Virus record (IMG/VR): IMGVR_UViG_3300030104_004478
Span: 1 to 22,649 of that record
DNA length: 22,649 bases
DNA from: a virus
Strand: one strand, 5' to 3'
Part shown: positions 16,401 to 22,649 of the stretch, piece after piece
Position numbering within the stretch: the first letter of the stretch is position 1
Layout: each line of letters starts with the position of its first letter
The notes under the pieces: generated by a model
Databases searched by the model: none
What the model was told of the DNA's origin: nothing
The model's input: the letters and a program-made list of their open reading frames with translations, nothing else
Translations under genes and position numbers: made by a program

Positions 16401-19400
16401 AATGCATTTAGACATCAAGATGATGCTCAAAATCAAATAGACTTTAATAATTCATCTATACAGGTGAGATCCTCTGATTATACTGGAACTGATAGAGATA
16501 TCAAGAGAGCGTTTAATTTAACACATAATCAAGATACTATCTTTGAAAGAAGTTTTGAAGGTAACGATTCTACAATTGTAGATGTTGATGAAGATACTAT
16601 TGAATTGCCTAATCACTTCTTTGTTAGTGGTGAAAAGATTAATTATGTTTATGCTGGTGCAGGAACTACACAGGCGATAGGTATTGCGAATACAAATGGA
16701 TTTGTTGGTATAGGATTTACTAATAAACTACCTAATGAAGTATTTGCAATTAAGGTAGATGACAATAAGATTAAAGTTACTGATAGTGCAAGAAAAGCAC
16801 TCCTTTCAGTACCTGAATCGGTTACTTTAACTAACGTTGGTATTGGAACATCACATAGATTTGTATCTACAAATGCTAATGCTAAAGTTTTACTTTGTTT
16901 AGATAATATCGTTCAATCACCTATTGTATCAACTGCAGTAACAACAACTCTTGCCAAAGAACTCTTTACTACAGATGATCTTGTAAAACTCAGTGGAATA
17001 ACATCGATATTTGGTGGTGATCTTTTAAGAATAAATGAAGAGATATTAAAGATTGAATCTGTAGGAGTTGGAAGCACTAACGTTCTACGAGTTCGTAGAC
17101 AATGGATGGGAACTAACCTATCAGGTCATTCCACTGATTCCTTGGTAACTAAAGTCAATGGTAACTATAATATTGTAGAGAATGTTCTCAATTTTGTTGA
17201 AGCACCTTATGGTCAGATTCCTTTAAGCACAACAACCAATCCACCAGATTCCAGAGACTGGACTGGAATATCTACAAGTTCTAGTTTCCAAGGAAGATCA
17301 TTCATGAGATCTGGTGTTCCTAATACAGTTAATGATACGTATTATAAGAATGTTGTATTTGATGATATTTCTTCAGAGTTCAATGGAATCAATAAAGATT
17401 TTGATTTAGAATCTGATGGTAATAATGTCACAGGAATTGCAACTGAAAATGCTGTCATTTTAATCAATGACGTATTCCAAGGACCAATCCTTAACTATTC
17501 ATTAAATGAAAATCTAGGAATAACAAGTATACAGTTTACTGGTGCTGCATCATCTACAACAGATGCAAATGTAACTTCATTGCCTCTTGGTGGTGTTATC
17601 CTATCTGTTGGATCTACAGAAGGAAATGGGTATCAACCACTAGTTGCTGCTGGAGGAACTGCAGTGGTATCTGCTGGAGGAACTATTAGTTCTATTAGTA
17701 TTGGAAATACTGGATCTGGTTATCGTTCTGGTGCTCAAACAGTTGGAGTTTCAGTACAGCAAAGAGATGTAGAAGGAACATCAGTTACTTCAATAGGAAC
17801 TGCATCTGTCTCTAATGGACATATAACTGGTGTTGCAGTTACAAACTGGAACGCATTCTATAAACCTAGAGATATTAGACAAGCTTCTTATACTCATACA
17901 ACTGGTGTAACAACTATTACAACTGCTACACCTCATGGATTGTCACTAGGTGATGAAGTTAAACTATCTGGTATTGCATTTACATGCACATACTCTAGTG
18001 CTGCTTCAAGAGATGTTCAATTTGCTACTTATAATAACACAAATGGAACTATGACGGTTACTACCGCAAGTTCTCATGGATTGAAAGTGGGTAAAGATGT
18101 AATTCTAACGGGACTAGCATTTACTTGTGGATTAGATAATGGTGTTTCAGAACACATCTATCCTAGAAACAGAGACAGATTCTTCGATACTTCTATTTCT
18201 ATTGGATCTACAACTAATAATTCTATAACTGTAAATGTAACTGCAGCAAAAGATTTAGATCAATATGCTCATACCTTTGTAAGTGCATCTGCAGATGCGG
18301 TTGTTACTGGCGGTACTTATAATCATGAATTTATAGGAACTGCAGATAATGCAATCATATCTGGTGGTGCTTACAATCATACTTTTGCTAGTGCTACTAC
18401 AGGTGGTGTAACAGTTGCAGGTATTGGTACTACTACTCCAACCAGTGCAACTTATGATGCAAACACAGGTGACATGGTATTGACTATTAATGGTCATGGA
18501 GCAATAGTTGGTTCTGCCGTAAGTTTTGCTATTGGTGCAATCACATTTACTTGTGATATGGATAATAATTCTACTAATCATCCATATCCTCGTGCAACTG
18601 ATCCAATTGTATCCATTGGTTCTACAGTTATTACTTCCTCAACTAATAATACAATCACTGTTAATGTTGGAACATCTAAAACTGTAGGTCATAATGTTAC
18701 TGATGCTGATTATAATCCTGCAACTGGAACTTTAGTACTAACAAGTCCTAATCATGGTTTGAAAGCAGGAGTATCTATCAGGATACCTGACAATGCTTTG
18801 ACATTTACTTGTGATATGGATGCACATAGCACTAAACACACATATCCAAGAAGTACTGATCCAATATCTAATACTGCTGTTTCTATTGCATCAACAACTG
18901 AAAATACTCTTACTATTAATGTTGGAACCTCTACTGAAGTTAAGTACAATGTAAGTGCTGCTTCTTATAATGCATCAACAGGTCAATTAGATTTAACAAT
19001 TGGTTCTCATAATTTAACATCAGGAACTAGTATCAAGATAGCAAAAGAATCATTAGTATTCACATGCTCTAAAGATGGTAATGCAACCGAGCACAAATAT
19101 CCAAGAGGCGGTGATCCTGGATATAATGGTTTAGAAGTTATAGGTGTCAGCAGTCCTACTAAATTTGATGTAAATGTTGGAGTATCAACTGTTCCTACAT
19201 TCTATAAGTCTGGTGGTAAAGTTCAAGGAGTAATCATAGCACCTAGAGATAATAATAATTCTGCAAGCGGAACAGATCCTGCTGCAGGTGGAACTAATGT
19301 ATTAGGAATTATTGATAATCATACATTTACTATTAATAGTGGAATATCTACTACACCACACTTCTATGCTAGAGGAGGAACTGTAGAAAAACCATTAGAT

Positions 19401-21332
19401 GTAATAATTGATGAACCTCTATCTTACACAAATATTCCTCTTGCTTATAGTTCTGATTCTGTAAGTGGAGTTGGTTCAGGTGCATCCGTTGATGTTGTAG
19501 TTGGACAAGGTTCAAGTATAGTTGACTTTTCTATAACGAATACTGGATATGGTTTTGGTATAGGTGAAATTTTAACACTTCCTATCGGAGGAGCAACTGG
19601 AATACCTACAACTTCATCTTACAAAGAATTCCAACTTACTATAGATGAAGTATTTACTGATGAGTTTACAGGATGGACTCTAGGAACTTTACAACCACTG
19701 GATACACCACAAGGTGAATTTGATGGTGACACAAGAACTTTCCAGTTAAAATTAAATAATGATATTATTTCAATTAGAGCTGCTAAAGGATCCAAGATTG
19801 ATGTTCAAGATGTCATTCTTGTATTTGTAAATGATATTCTTCAGATTCCTGGTAAAGGATATACATTTACTGGTGGAAGTCTCATAACATTTACAGAACC
19901 ACCTAAAGCAGGTGATACTTGTAAGATTATCTTCTATAAAGGAAGTGGTGGTATTGATGTTAAATCAAGAGATATTATTGAAACTGTTAAAATAGGTGAT
20001 GATTTACAAATAACATATGATCCTTCTAAAGGACAGGAATCTTGGTTACAAGAAAATGAAAGATCTGTATTGAGAGTTGATTCTACTGATATTGTTACTA
20101 CTAATCCATACTTTGGACCAGGAAATACTGAAGATGAAACTTTAGTCAGACCAGTTAGTTGGAGTAAGCAAACTGAAGATAGAATTATTAATGATCTTCA
20201 AGTTGGTAAAGATAGGGAGTTATATGAACCAAATATATTCCCTGCAGCAAATGTCTTAAAAACTGTTGGAATTGGATCAACCACAATTTATGTTGAGAGT
20301 GTTAGACCATTCTTTGATCCTAAAAATGAAAATTCAGATGAGAGCATTCGCACAACTTTACAGGATAAGGTTACTATCGTTAGTCAGGATCTTAAAGTTG
20401 GTGCAACTGTCTCTGCTTCTATATCAGGAAATTCAGTCTCTTCTATCACAGTTTCTGATGGAGGAAAAGGATATACATCTGCACCATCAGTTTCTATACA
20501 AACTCCAGTAGGATTAGGTTCTACTGCTACTGCTACTGCTGCAATAACCAACGGATCTGTGACAAGTATCACAGTAACATCTGGTGGAACAGGTTATACA
20601 TCTACTCCACAAGTCCTTGTTGATCCACCTTCATTAATTTCAGAAACTAATGATGTTCTTTCTTATAATGGAGATTCTGGAACTGTTGTTGGATTTGGAA
20701 CAACAGTAGTATCAAATATAGACAAATTAATTTTTGACCTTTACATACCACAAGATTCATTCTTAAGAGACACTGATATTGTAGGTACAGCAACAACATT
20801 AAGTGGTATTAGTATTGGTGATTACTTTGTAGTTAGCAATTCAAATATTGGATTTGCACAAACTAATATAGTATCAAGAGCACTTGATAATACTATAGTT
20901 GCAACAGGTAGATCCTTCTTTGATAATGTTTATCAAGTAGAGTCTACATCTGTTGTTAGTGTTGCCAATACTAATATAGGAATATCTACTGTAGGAACTG
21001 CATTAACAAACGTTATTAGAGTTCAAAGTAAAATAAGTGGAATATCTACATTTACTTTCTCATCAAATTCAATATACTTTGATTCTACAAATTATACCTT
21101 TGACAATCAAAATTCTGATATTGGAGGTGGTTCTAATACAGGTGCAGGATATACTGGTGGATTTATTAATAGACCATTCTTGGGTAACTTTAGTTGGGGT
21201 AGAATAGAACTTCAAGGTAGATCTGAACTTAATGAATATTCATTCTTTGGTCAGAACGGAGTTCTTGGAATTGGAACTGGGTCTCTTGTAACAAGAACTA
21301 ATGGATTAAGATCTAAAAATTATGATAGTTAA
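7482..21332 (+). CDS. Giant multi-repeat virion structural protein (4,616 aa)
   Basis: This is the dominant gene of the window. It starts one base after gp6 with the N-terminus MSEKRIQFSNIVQNQLPVYT, which I recall from large structural proteins that follow gp6 in T4-like cyanophages. Domains in order: an N-terminal region with FPxSYGLIxIDSEIITYTG-type units (about 90-125; relatives near 340 and 3200); GGxGY-type beta repeats (about 757-1175, 2116-2200, 3400, 4010 and 4320-4370); a YHYH-like domain (about 1205-1390) with WAYDGNPIYGPYGY at 1273-1286; several HxF-TGD...GIGTHxF units; a SELIVIDDYDITFG-type beta region (about 2740-2970); five FTC...HxYPR units (3484-3910) with a short 18-residue repeat among them (3597-3650); and a QTEDRIINDLQVGKDRELYEP block near 4232-4252. 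There is no membrane segment or signal peptide. The probable role is a baseplate-anchored or fibre-like host-contact structure. The domain reading is from motifs only. Confidence 0.85.
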   Translation: MSEKRIQFSNIVQNQLPVYTRDEFPLVSEFLKSYYEGQEYQGGPIDLAQNIDEYVKVDNLTNLTGQVGLKTDITLSDETIEVDMVNFPAGTEGFPKSYGLIKIDSEIITYTGITTTAFTGCIRGFCGITSYKAETKPDVLVFNSSTSEGHIAGSKVENLSSLFLNEFLLKTKNQLLPGLENRSLSSNLNQNIFIKQGKDFYLSKGTDRSFEILFKALYEEDVRIVKPRDFLFTPSNANFKITNDLVVEAVEGDPVELENSTLFQDKYDDISERAYAPVTKVEPINIGTGKTFYKLSFDAGYNRDVRVDGSIYGTFVVHDKTKVIGAVATGSTTFNVDSTVGFPNSGELTVEYSDATIGIVSYTSKSINQFFGVSNVIGDIVDASNVGINTYTYGSSNVDQSEIKVNITSVLNKLNLPDDTHNFAINETAKIKSLGDNDTSFKAKNWFYNIAPVFEVSELEIIDPSDNTYMVHFFVDHSFRIGDKADLIDNAGNLRPTSTVIDVDGARKVTIKGQGLIDLTSRYTLRRNILKTQSTTFPEASLYSTNVQNLYVDGSKYLVASTSIPTYSSQPLNLNSQTITFSGTFVGEELQLVTSGDHGFYTGDAIYYYPQRVSEDFFDAGVLSTRETIKSSLFPEDLGVIGAGEIAKNEGLYFVQRINSLKIKLAKSRTNLSNSTFIKLNTAVTVQDNKITPHKFKLKRLEAQNIFREIDLPSNDGNHYKTTPGFTGILINGVEVLNYKSHNSIYYGKINSIEVISGGSNFDVLNPPKLNITDNLGVGATGNVAVSGVLKEIRIIDPGFDYVETPEINISGGNGNNAKASVNTKLITHKVNFDALANGSVDLNTNIIGFSTFHKFRNAERVIYKSNGQKGIAGLSTDSEYYASVITNSSVTLHQSKQDAIIGINTISLTDNGIGIQTLESFDKKTVVEAINVISGGSGYSNKEKTITPVGINTSIDTITLHNHSYQSGEIVKYTATGTAVGGLTSGSNYYVTKIDDDKFRLSNLGSTDEQKTFFFDTKQYVDLTSVGIGTHIFNYEDISITISGKIGISTAEFDGSPDEIFGAKIQPIVRGSVTSIDLSNQGSNYGDSEIINFNREPNVELSAGKNAQIKAVVNNGQITEILIQNSGSNYNSPPDIILSGSGIGCVLTPILEDGKLIEVRVIEGGIGYVQDTTTLAVSVPGDGAQFRALLQQWRINLVERHLKTFTGDDGFIAHEFSENRGLQFSHLYAPRKLRESIFARNQSGDILYGKTDLIKSNGTEIVSTDHSPIIGWAYDGNPIYGPYGYITKSGGAIAQMRSGYKLELQDGRPSTGLYPEGFFVEDYVHKQLDDDAVLDENNGRFCFTPEFPKGTYAYFATINDGPADSAENFNGFKRPVFPYLIGDGYQSTPNNFNYDVFSNQKDYKLDKTTWLRNTQPYNLIETKEVVYKYAFIPDDLKQTIDVSSVTPGKIEKVGISSSGDLYKVGDTIVFGESNTSRNQIAGFGADIEVSKVLGKEVSSISAASTTITEVEIYPAENGFNGQWNVISDNPHNFKSNEIIVISGLSTTSSGIEGAYNAGITTDTFAMTGIGTTTVSVDTAAVTGFVTFFNLGGNLKNIKPNDILKVNDEEVKVLNVDEEFSRVRVFRAQNGTTGTAHTVTAIVKQDPRVITINAGIKTTFTAKRNTELYFNPIESVSQGVGIGSTLVFNNIGIGLSELFVPTRSIFFKNHNLETGDELTYSTNGGNGLSVVDGTSALLQDGEKLFAAKITDSLIGIATVRVGLGSTGTFVGIASAFKNSTILAFTGIGTGVQHSLKTNYKPITGDVTRNKVNVSTGDSHGLVQGNTVDININPGVTTSIVVKYNDFNRRLILDPRTFVALDIDNNNNSIEIKDHRFSTGDKVICNIDSNTSDLVNNKIYYIVRIDSNNIKLSTSHYNSVLLNPVTIIITGTDSGSFSAVNPHVDLFKDSTVEFDVSDPSLGYVSQGSSYSAFEFNFYTDQNFTDLWEKTEDSVQFEVKKTGKIGVSADAKVSLTVNKNIPQNLFYRLKPIFENNLPLVKKEIVVDDEVSSGSQVEVFESRFNGEHPIFVAVGSTNTFSYTLKQFPEKTSYSTLTSLIEYTTDAKTALGPVADFHIKNGGQNYYSLPGITTITTEFGSNAIISVGSSSIGRIKKTKIQNIGFNFPSDTTLRPTVALPQVMKMKSLASIGSIGIASVGKGYAVAPTLLMFDGETKKQIKDIDLQFTLGDSQVQILNNTTGINPVTPIIIPTGNSNGVGISTVGFNTTTKDVTLTLSVGFSTENSFPFEVDDKVLVENVSIGIGSTGKGFNSAEYDYKLFTVTAVDANLGGIGIVTYSLADELVGGEFPGTYNPFNSAAARIIPQKYFPSFSVNLSSNNYLVGETVTSKSKEGKDISGQVETWDVKNEILVISGTEGFAEGEIIKGDSSNTQGIASSISSYKSDLTIDAFSKVENGWETDSGFLNITQQRLQDNDYYQNFSYSLRSAISFNVWDDVVSTLNHTLGYKKFSDYQLDSTATDASSMIVGLTTATTEVDQVHDLVGVGNLNTFSDFDLVKENSLIVPGSILSDEIIFSSRILQDFEESIGNRVLTIDDMSGSFNSNPRSTPFSVVETFKLAEHRAQKYITFVRDKRFYGQRQIMIVDLIHDGSFGYIQQYGRAETVYDQGSFDFSIVGSEGQLLFYPTRSAVNDYDIVALSYNLDDNLLGIGNTSVGTALIDSHSVNVPKANPSTNIVSIANTYRSAKILVEVTADSEYVGLYDEFGMVELNLVHDGTEVDMLDYAEMTTSLNKSNVSGFGTFSAYISGSDVKVDFHPNAIGIGTTAVVNAIVVAQSNESTTSESFVDLKHARLESRSTNIAASGSPTPQVVGDYPDDYDAAYFVIQVSDTSNGEYGISELIVIDDYDITFGTGQTYDTDEYAVVTTSGGQGITGLGTFYTGISTNNIVDSGGSVGIAATTQLIFTPLPNVATNVKVFMNAFRHQDDAQNQIDFNNSSIQVRSSDYTGTDRDIKRAFNLTHNQDTIFERSFEGNDSTIVDVDEDTIELPNHFFVSGEKINYVYAGAGTTQAIGIANTNGFVGIGFTNKLPNEVFAIKVDDNKIKVTDSARKALLSVPESVTLTNVGIGTSHRFVSTNANAKVLLCLDNIVQSPIVSTAVTTTLAKELFTTDDLVKLSGITSIFGGDLLRINEEILKIESVGVGSTNVLRVRRQWMGTNLSGHSTDSLVTKVNGNYNIVENVLNFVEAPYGQIPLSTTTNPPDSRDWTGISTSSSFQGRSFMRSGVPNTVNDTYYKNVVFDDISSEFNGINKDFDLESDGNNVTGIATENAVILINDVFQGPILNYSLNENLGITSIQFTGAASSTTDANVTSLPLGGVILSVGSTEGNGYQPLVAAGGTAVVSAGGTISSISIGNTGSGYRSGAQTVGVSVQQRDVEGTSVTSIGTASVSNGHITGVAVTNWNAFYKPRDIRQASYTHTTGVTTITTATPHGLSLGDEVKLSGIAFTCTYSSAASRDVQFATYNNTNGTMTVTTASSHGLKVGKDVILTGLAFTCGLDNGVSEHIYPRNRDRFFDTSISIGSTTNNSITVNVTAAKDLDQYAHTFVSASADAVVTGGTYNHEFIGTADNAIISGGAYNHTFASATTGGVTVAGIGTTTPTSATYDANTGDMVLTINGHGAIVGSAVSFAIGAITFTCDMDNNSTNHPYPRATDPIVSIGSTVITSSTNNTITVNVGTSKTVGHNVTDADYNPATGTLVLTSPNHGLKAGVSIRIPDNALTFTCDMDAHSTKHTYPRSTDPISNTAVSIASTTENTLTINVGTSTEVKYNVSAASYNASTGQLDLTIGSHNLTSGTSIKIAKESLVFTCSKDGNATEHKYPRGGDPGYNGLEVIGVSSPTKFDVNVGVSTVPTFYKSGGKVQGVIIAPRDNNNSASGTDPAAGGTNVLGIIDNHTFTINSGISTTPHFYARGGTVEKPLDVIIDEPLSYTNIPLAYSSDSVSGVGSGASVDVVVGQGSSIVDFSITNTGYGFGIGEILTLPIGGATGIPTTSSYKEFQLTIDEVFTDEFTGWTLGTLQPLDTPQGEFDGDTRTFQLKLNNDIISIRAAKGSKIDVQDVILVFVNDILQIPGKGYTFTGGSLITFTEPPKAGDTCKIIFYKGSGGIDVKSRDIIETVKIGDDLQITYDPSKGQESWLQENERSVLRVDSTDIVTTNPYFGPGNTEDETLVRPVSWSKQTEDRIINDLQVGKDRELYEPNIFPAANVLKTVGIGSTTIYVESVRPFFDPKNENSDESIRTTLQDKVTIVSQDLKVGATVSASISGNSVSSITVSDGGKGYTSAPSVSIQTPVGLGSTATATAAITNGSVTSITVTSGGTGYTSTPQVLVDPPSLISETNDVLSYNGDSGTVVGFGTTVVSNIDKLIFDLYIPQDSFLRDTDIVGTATTLSGISIGDYFVVSNSNIGFAQTNIVSRALDNTIVATGRSFFDNVYQVESTSVVSVANTNIGISTVGTALTNVIRVQSKISGISTFTFSSNSIYFDSTNYTFDNQNSDIGGGSNTGAGYTGGFINRPFLGNFSWGRIELQGRSELNEYSFFGQNGVLGIGTGSLVTRTNGLRSKNYDS
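17930..19200 (+). repeat. Five FTC...HxYPR protein repeats
   Basis: Within the giant gene, the words FTC at residues 3500, 3547, 3689, 3775 and 3860 each follow a (H)GL..G..V/I..... segment. In all but the first they are followed by a D...T.H.YPR..DP-type block. Spacings are 47, 142, 86 and 85 residues. The 142-residue gap is lengthened by the inserted 18-residue repeat. The first unit is truncated. The nucleotide copies have diverged, so the duplication is old. Confidence 0.85.
18270..18431 (+). repeat. Three 54-base tandem units (18-residue HxF...GG repeat)
   Basis: Unit starts lie at 18270, 18324 and 18378, exactly 54 bases apart. Each encodes H(T/E)F followed by about ten small residues, then GG and an aromatic-Asn pair in the first two units (for example GGTYN, GGAYN). 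The third unit decays at its end. This is a short beta-strand repeat also seen, as I recall, in other cyanophage structural proteins. Confidence 0.85.
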
Positions 21333-21339
21333 TAATGTT

Positions 21340-21346
21340 CTAAATA
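21340..21346 (+). promoter_or_regulatory. CTAAATA late-promoter-like motif
   Basis: CTAAATA stands in the only gap of the structural block (21333-21368), 22 bases before the fibre-like gene. The position suits an internal late promoter. Confidence 0.4.
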
Positions 21347-21368
21347 TTTCAAACCTAAAGTATCAATA

Positions 21369-22424
21369 ATGGCTAAAGTAGGTATAAACACAGGTTCAGC
21401 ACCAAATGCGGGGGATGGTAGTAGTCTTTTAGCGGGTGCAAATGCGATAAATTCTAATTTCAATGAAGTTTATAATTTAATAGGTGATGGTACTAATTTA
21501 CTAGCAGGAATTGTAACATCTATAGTTGCAGGAACTAATGTAACTGTTTCTGGTTCTACTGGTGCTGTTACTATTAATGCTAGTGGTGGAGGTGGAGGTG
21601 GTGGTGATATTACTAGTGTTGTTGCTGGAACTGGGTTATCTGGTGGCGGAACAACTGGAGATGTTACTGTCAATTTAGCAAATACTGCAGTAAGTGCTGG
21701 TTCATATACAAACGCAAGTATTACAGTTGATCAGCAGGGAAGATTAACTTCTGCATCTACAGGAACAGGAGGTTCTGGAATAACGGTTCAGGATGAGGGT
21801 TCTGCTTTATCGACTGATGCCACAACTTTAAACTTTGCAGGAGCAGGTGTAGTTGCATCTGGTACAGGAGCAACAAAAACTATTACTATTGCAGGTGGTG
21901 GTTCTGGAGTAACAGTTCAGGATGAAGGTTCTGCTTTATCAACTGTTGCTACAACTCTTAATTTTGCAGGAGCAGGTGTAGTTGCATCTGGCACAGGAGC
22001 AACAAAAACTATTACTATTGCAGGTGGTGGTGGTTCAATAGCATCTAGAACAACAAAGAGTGCTACTACTGCTTCTCTTAATACTAATGTTGCTGGAGAT
22101 TTATCAATAACTGCATTCAAGGCATATAATTTACTTAAAATAGCAATAGATCATCCTGCAAGGGTAGTATTATATGTTGATAATGCATCTAGAAATTCTG
22201 ATGTTAGTAGAGACGAGGGAACAGACCCATTACCAGGTTCAGGTGTTATAGCAGAAGTTTTAACATCTACTGCAGGTGCAAGCACATTCTTAATGTCGCC
22301 AGGAGTTATTGGATGGAATAATGATGGAACTCCTTCTACAACAGTTTATGCAAAAGTGATCAATAAGGATTCTTCTGCTCGTGCAATTACAGTAACTTTA
22401 ACTCTAATACAAGCGGAGGCATAG
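21369..22424 (+). CDS. Tail-fibre-like virion protein with 43-residue tandem repeat (351 aa)
   Basis: A 351-residue structural protein. The N-terminus (MAKVGINTGSAPNAGDGSSLLAGANAINSNFNEVYN, read as two joined motifs around residues 1-36) is the short attachment module found at the start of many marine phage fibre proteins. A Gly/Ser/Thr-rich shaft follows with a GGGGGG hinge near residues 73-80. Two copies of a 43-residue unit containing VQDEGSALS and LNFAGAGVVASGTGATKT then occur (about 137-222). The C-terminal domain (about 223-351) includes VVLYVDNASRNSD, PLPGSGVIAEV and a final VTLTLIQAEA, a compact beta domain common in cyanophages. It is probably a short fibre or a decoration of the giant protein. 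No chaperone or peptidase motif is visible. Confidence 0.8.
   Translation: MAKVGINTGSAPNAGDGSSLLAGANAINSNFNEVYNLIGDGTNLLAGIVTSIVAGTNVTVSGSTGAVTINASGGGGGGGDITSVVAGTGLSGGGTTGDVTVNLANTAVSAGSYTNASITVDQQGRLTSASTGTGGSGITVQDEGSALSTDATTLNFAGAGVVASGTGATKTITIAGGGSGVTVQDEGSALSTVATTLNFAGAGVVASGTGATKTITIAGGGGSIASRTTKSATTASLNTNVAGDLSITAFKAYNLLKIAIDHPARVVLYVDNASRNSDVSRDEGTDPLPGSGVIAEVLTSTAGASTFLMSPGVIGWNNDGTPSTTVYAKVINKDSSARAITVTLTLIQAEA
21777..22034 (+). repeat. 129-base tandem duplication in fibre-like gene
   Basis: Two adjacent units (21777-21905 and 21906-22034) of 129 bases encode nearly the same 43 residues. Long stretches, such as the part coding AGAGVVASGTGATKTITIAG, are almost identical at the nucleotide level, so the duplication is recent or kept similar by recombination. 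Confidence 0.9.
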
Positions 22425-22649
22425 ATGAAAGAGTATACAGTCACTCTTAATAATTTTTCTGATAAGACAACCTTTTGTAATGAAATGACTGCTTCTAGTG
22501 GAAGTGGTTCTGTTCCTAGTAGGGCATGTACCTGTGATTTGATGAGACCTCAAAGTAGAAATACAGTTTTTACTTTATCTGATACTGAAGCAACTGAATT
22601 ATTAAATGACTCTAGAGTTTTAGCATGTGAAGAAAATGTTGCATTAAAT
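22425..22649 (+). CDS. Partial gene; N-terminal inhibitor I9-like propeptide (75 aa in window)
   Basis: The ATG at 22425 follows the previous stop directly, with GGAGG at 22415-22419, five bases upstream. The window ends in frame at codon 75. The sequence starts MKEYTVTLNNFSDKTTFCNE, a beta strand then a helix. It continues with a loop and ends with FTLSDTEATELLNDSRVLAC and an acidic strand. This beta-alpha-beta plus (L/F)S.EEA..L..D.RV..(V/C)E pattern resembles the propeptide domain of subtilisin-like proteases (inhibitor I9). I also recall similar N-termini in large cyanophage structural proteins, so the product may be a virion protein with or without a protease domain. The rest lies outside the window. 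Confidence 0.65.
   Translation, partial: MKEYTVTLNNFSDKTTFCNEMTASSGSGSVPSRACTCDLMRPQSRNTVFTLSDTEATELLNDSRVLACEENVALN

Noticed and set aside
18270-18431. Possible CRISPR-like array because of 54-base periodicity
   Set aside because: The units are contiguous, in frame and coding, with no unique spacers between conserved repeats.
18255-18581. Minus-strand Cys/Ser/Thr-rich ORF of 108 residues
   Set aside because: It is the antisense reading of the 54-base repeats; its apparent Cys pattern follows from the repeat, not from selection.
21777-22034. Template/variable repeat pair of a diversity-generating retroelement
   Set aside because: The copies are adjacent within one gene, differences are not adenine-specific, and no reverse transcriptase gene is in the window.

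Overview
This window looks like part of the genome of a marine T4-like myovirus, most likely a cyanophage infecting Synechococcus or Prochlorococcus. The evidence is the run gp25 – gp6 – very long structural gene – fibre-like gene, T4/cyanophage-type late promoter motifs (NATAAATA), AT-rich DNA with all genes on the + strand, and many very short hypothetical genes. A cluster of TTTTCCACA sites, the form of DnaA box described for cyanobacteria, also points to a cyanobacterial host. No host gene, tRNA, insertion sequence, integrase or CRISPR array was seen.

Left part (1-3900): accessory small genes of 29-115 residues in short transcription units. These are separated by rho-independent terminators (509-553, 1400-1424, 3352-3383) and preceded by host-type sigma-70 promoters (620-648, 2911-2940, 3424-3453, 3892-3920). 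Genes 1450-2478 form a chain of five overlapping, probably translationally coupled ORFs. Several genes were too short for ordinary ORF calling, including three with a single hydrophobic segment. Between 2594 and 2910 a gene-free stretch holds six DnaA-box-like sites, AAGTGTTAAT repeats, two perfect inverted repeats and a late promoter motif. It is a candidate replication origin or DnaA-binding region.

Middle (3943-5099): a GT-A-fold glycosyltransferase-like protein behind a perfect consensus sigma-70 promoter, a very basic 47-residue protein ending in a strong terminator, and an acidic 52-residue protein.

Right part (5113-22649): a late structural operon. A late promoter precedes gp25 and gp6 (baseplate wedge), which are followed after one base by a 4,616-residue virion protein occupying 61% of the window. 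That protein is a mosaic of several beta-rich repeat families with a YHYH-like domain in the middle. It is followed by a 351-residue fibre-like protein with a 43-residue tandem duplication, and by the start of a further gene whose first 75 residues resemble a subtilase propeptide (inhibitor I9-like). The genes of this part probably build the baseplate and the peripheral tail structures that contact the host.
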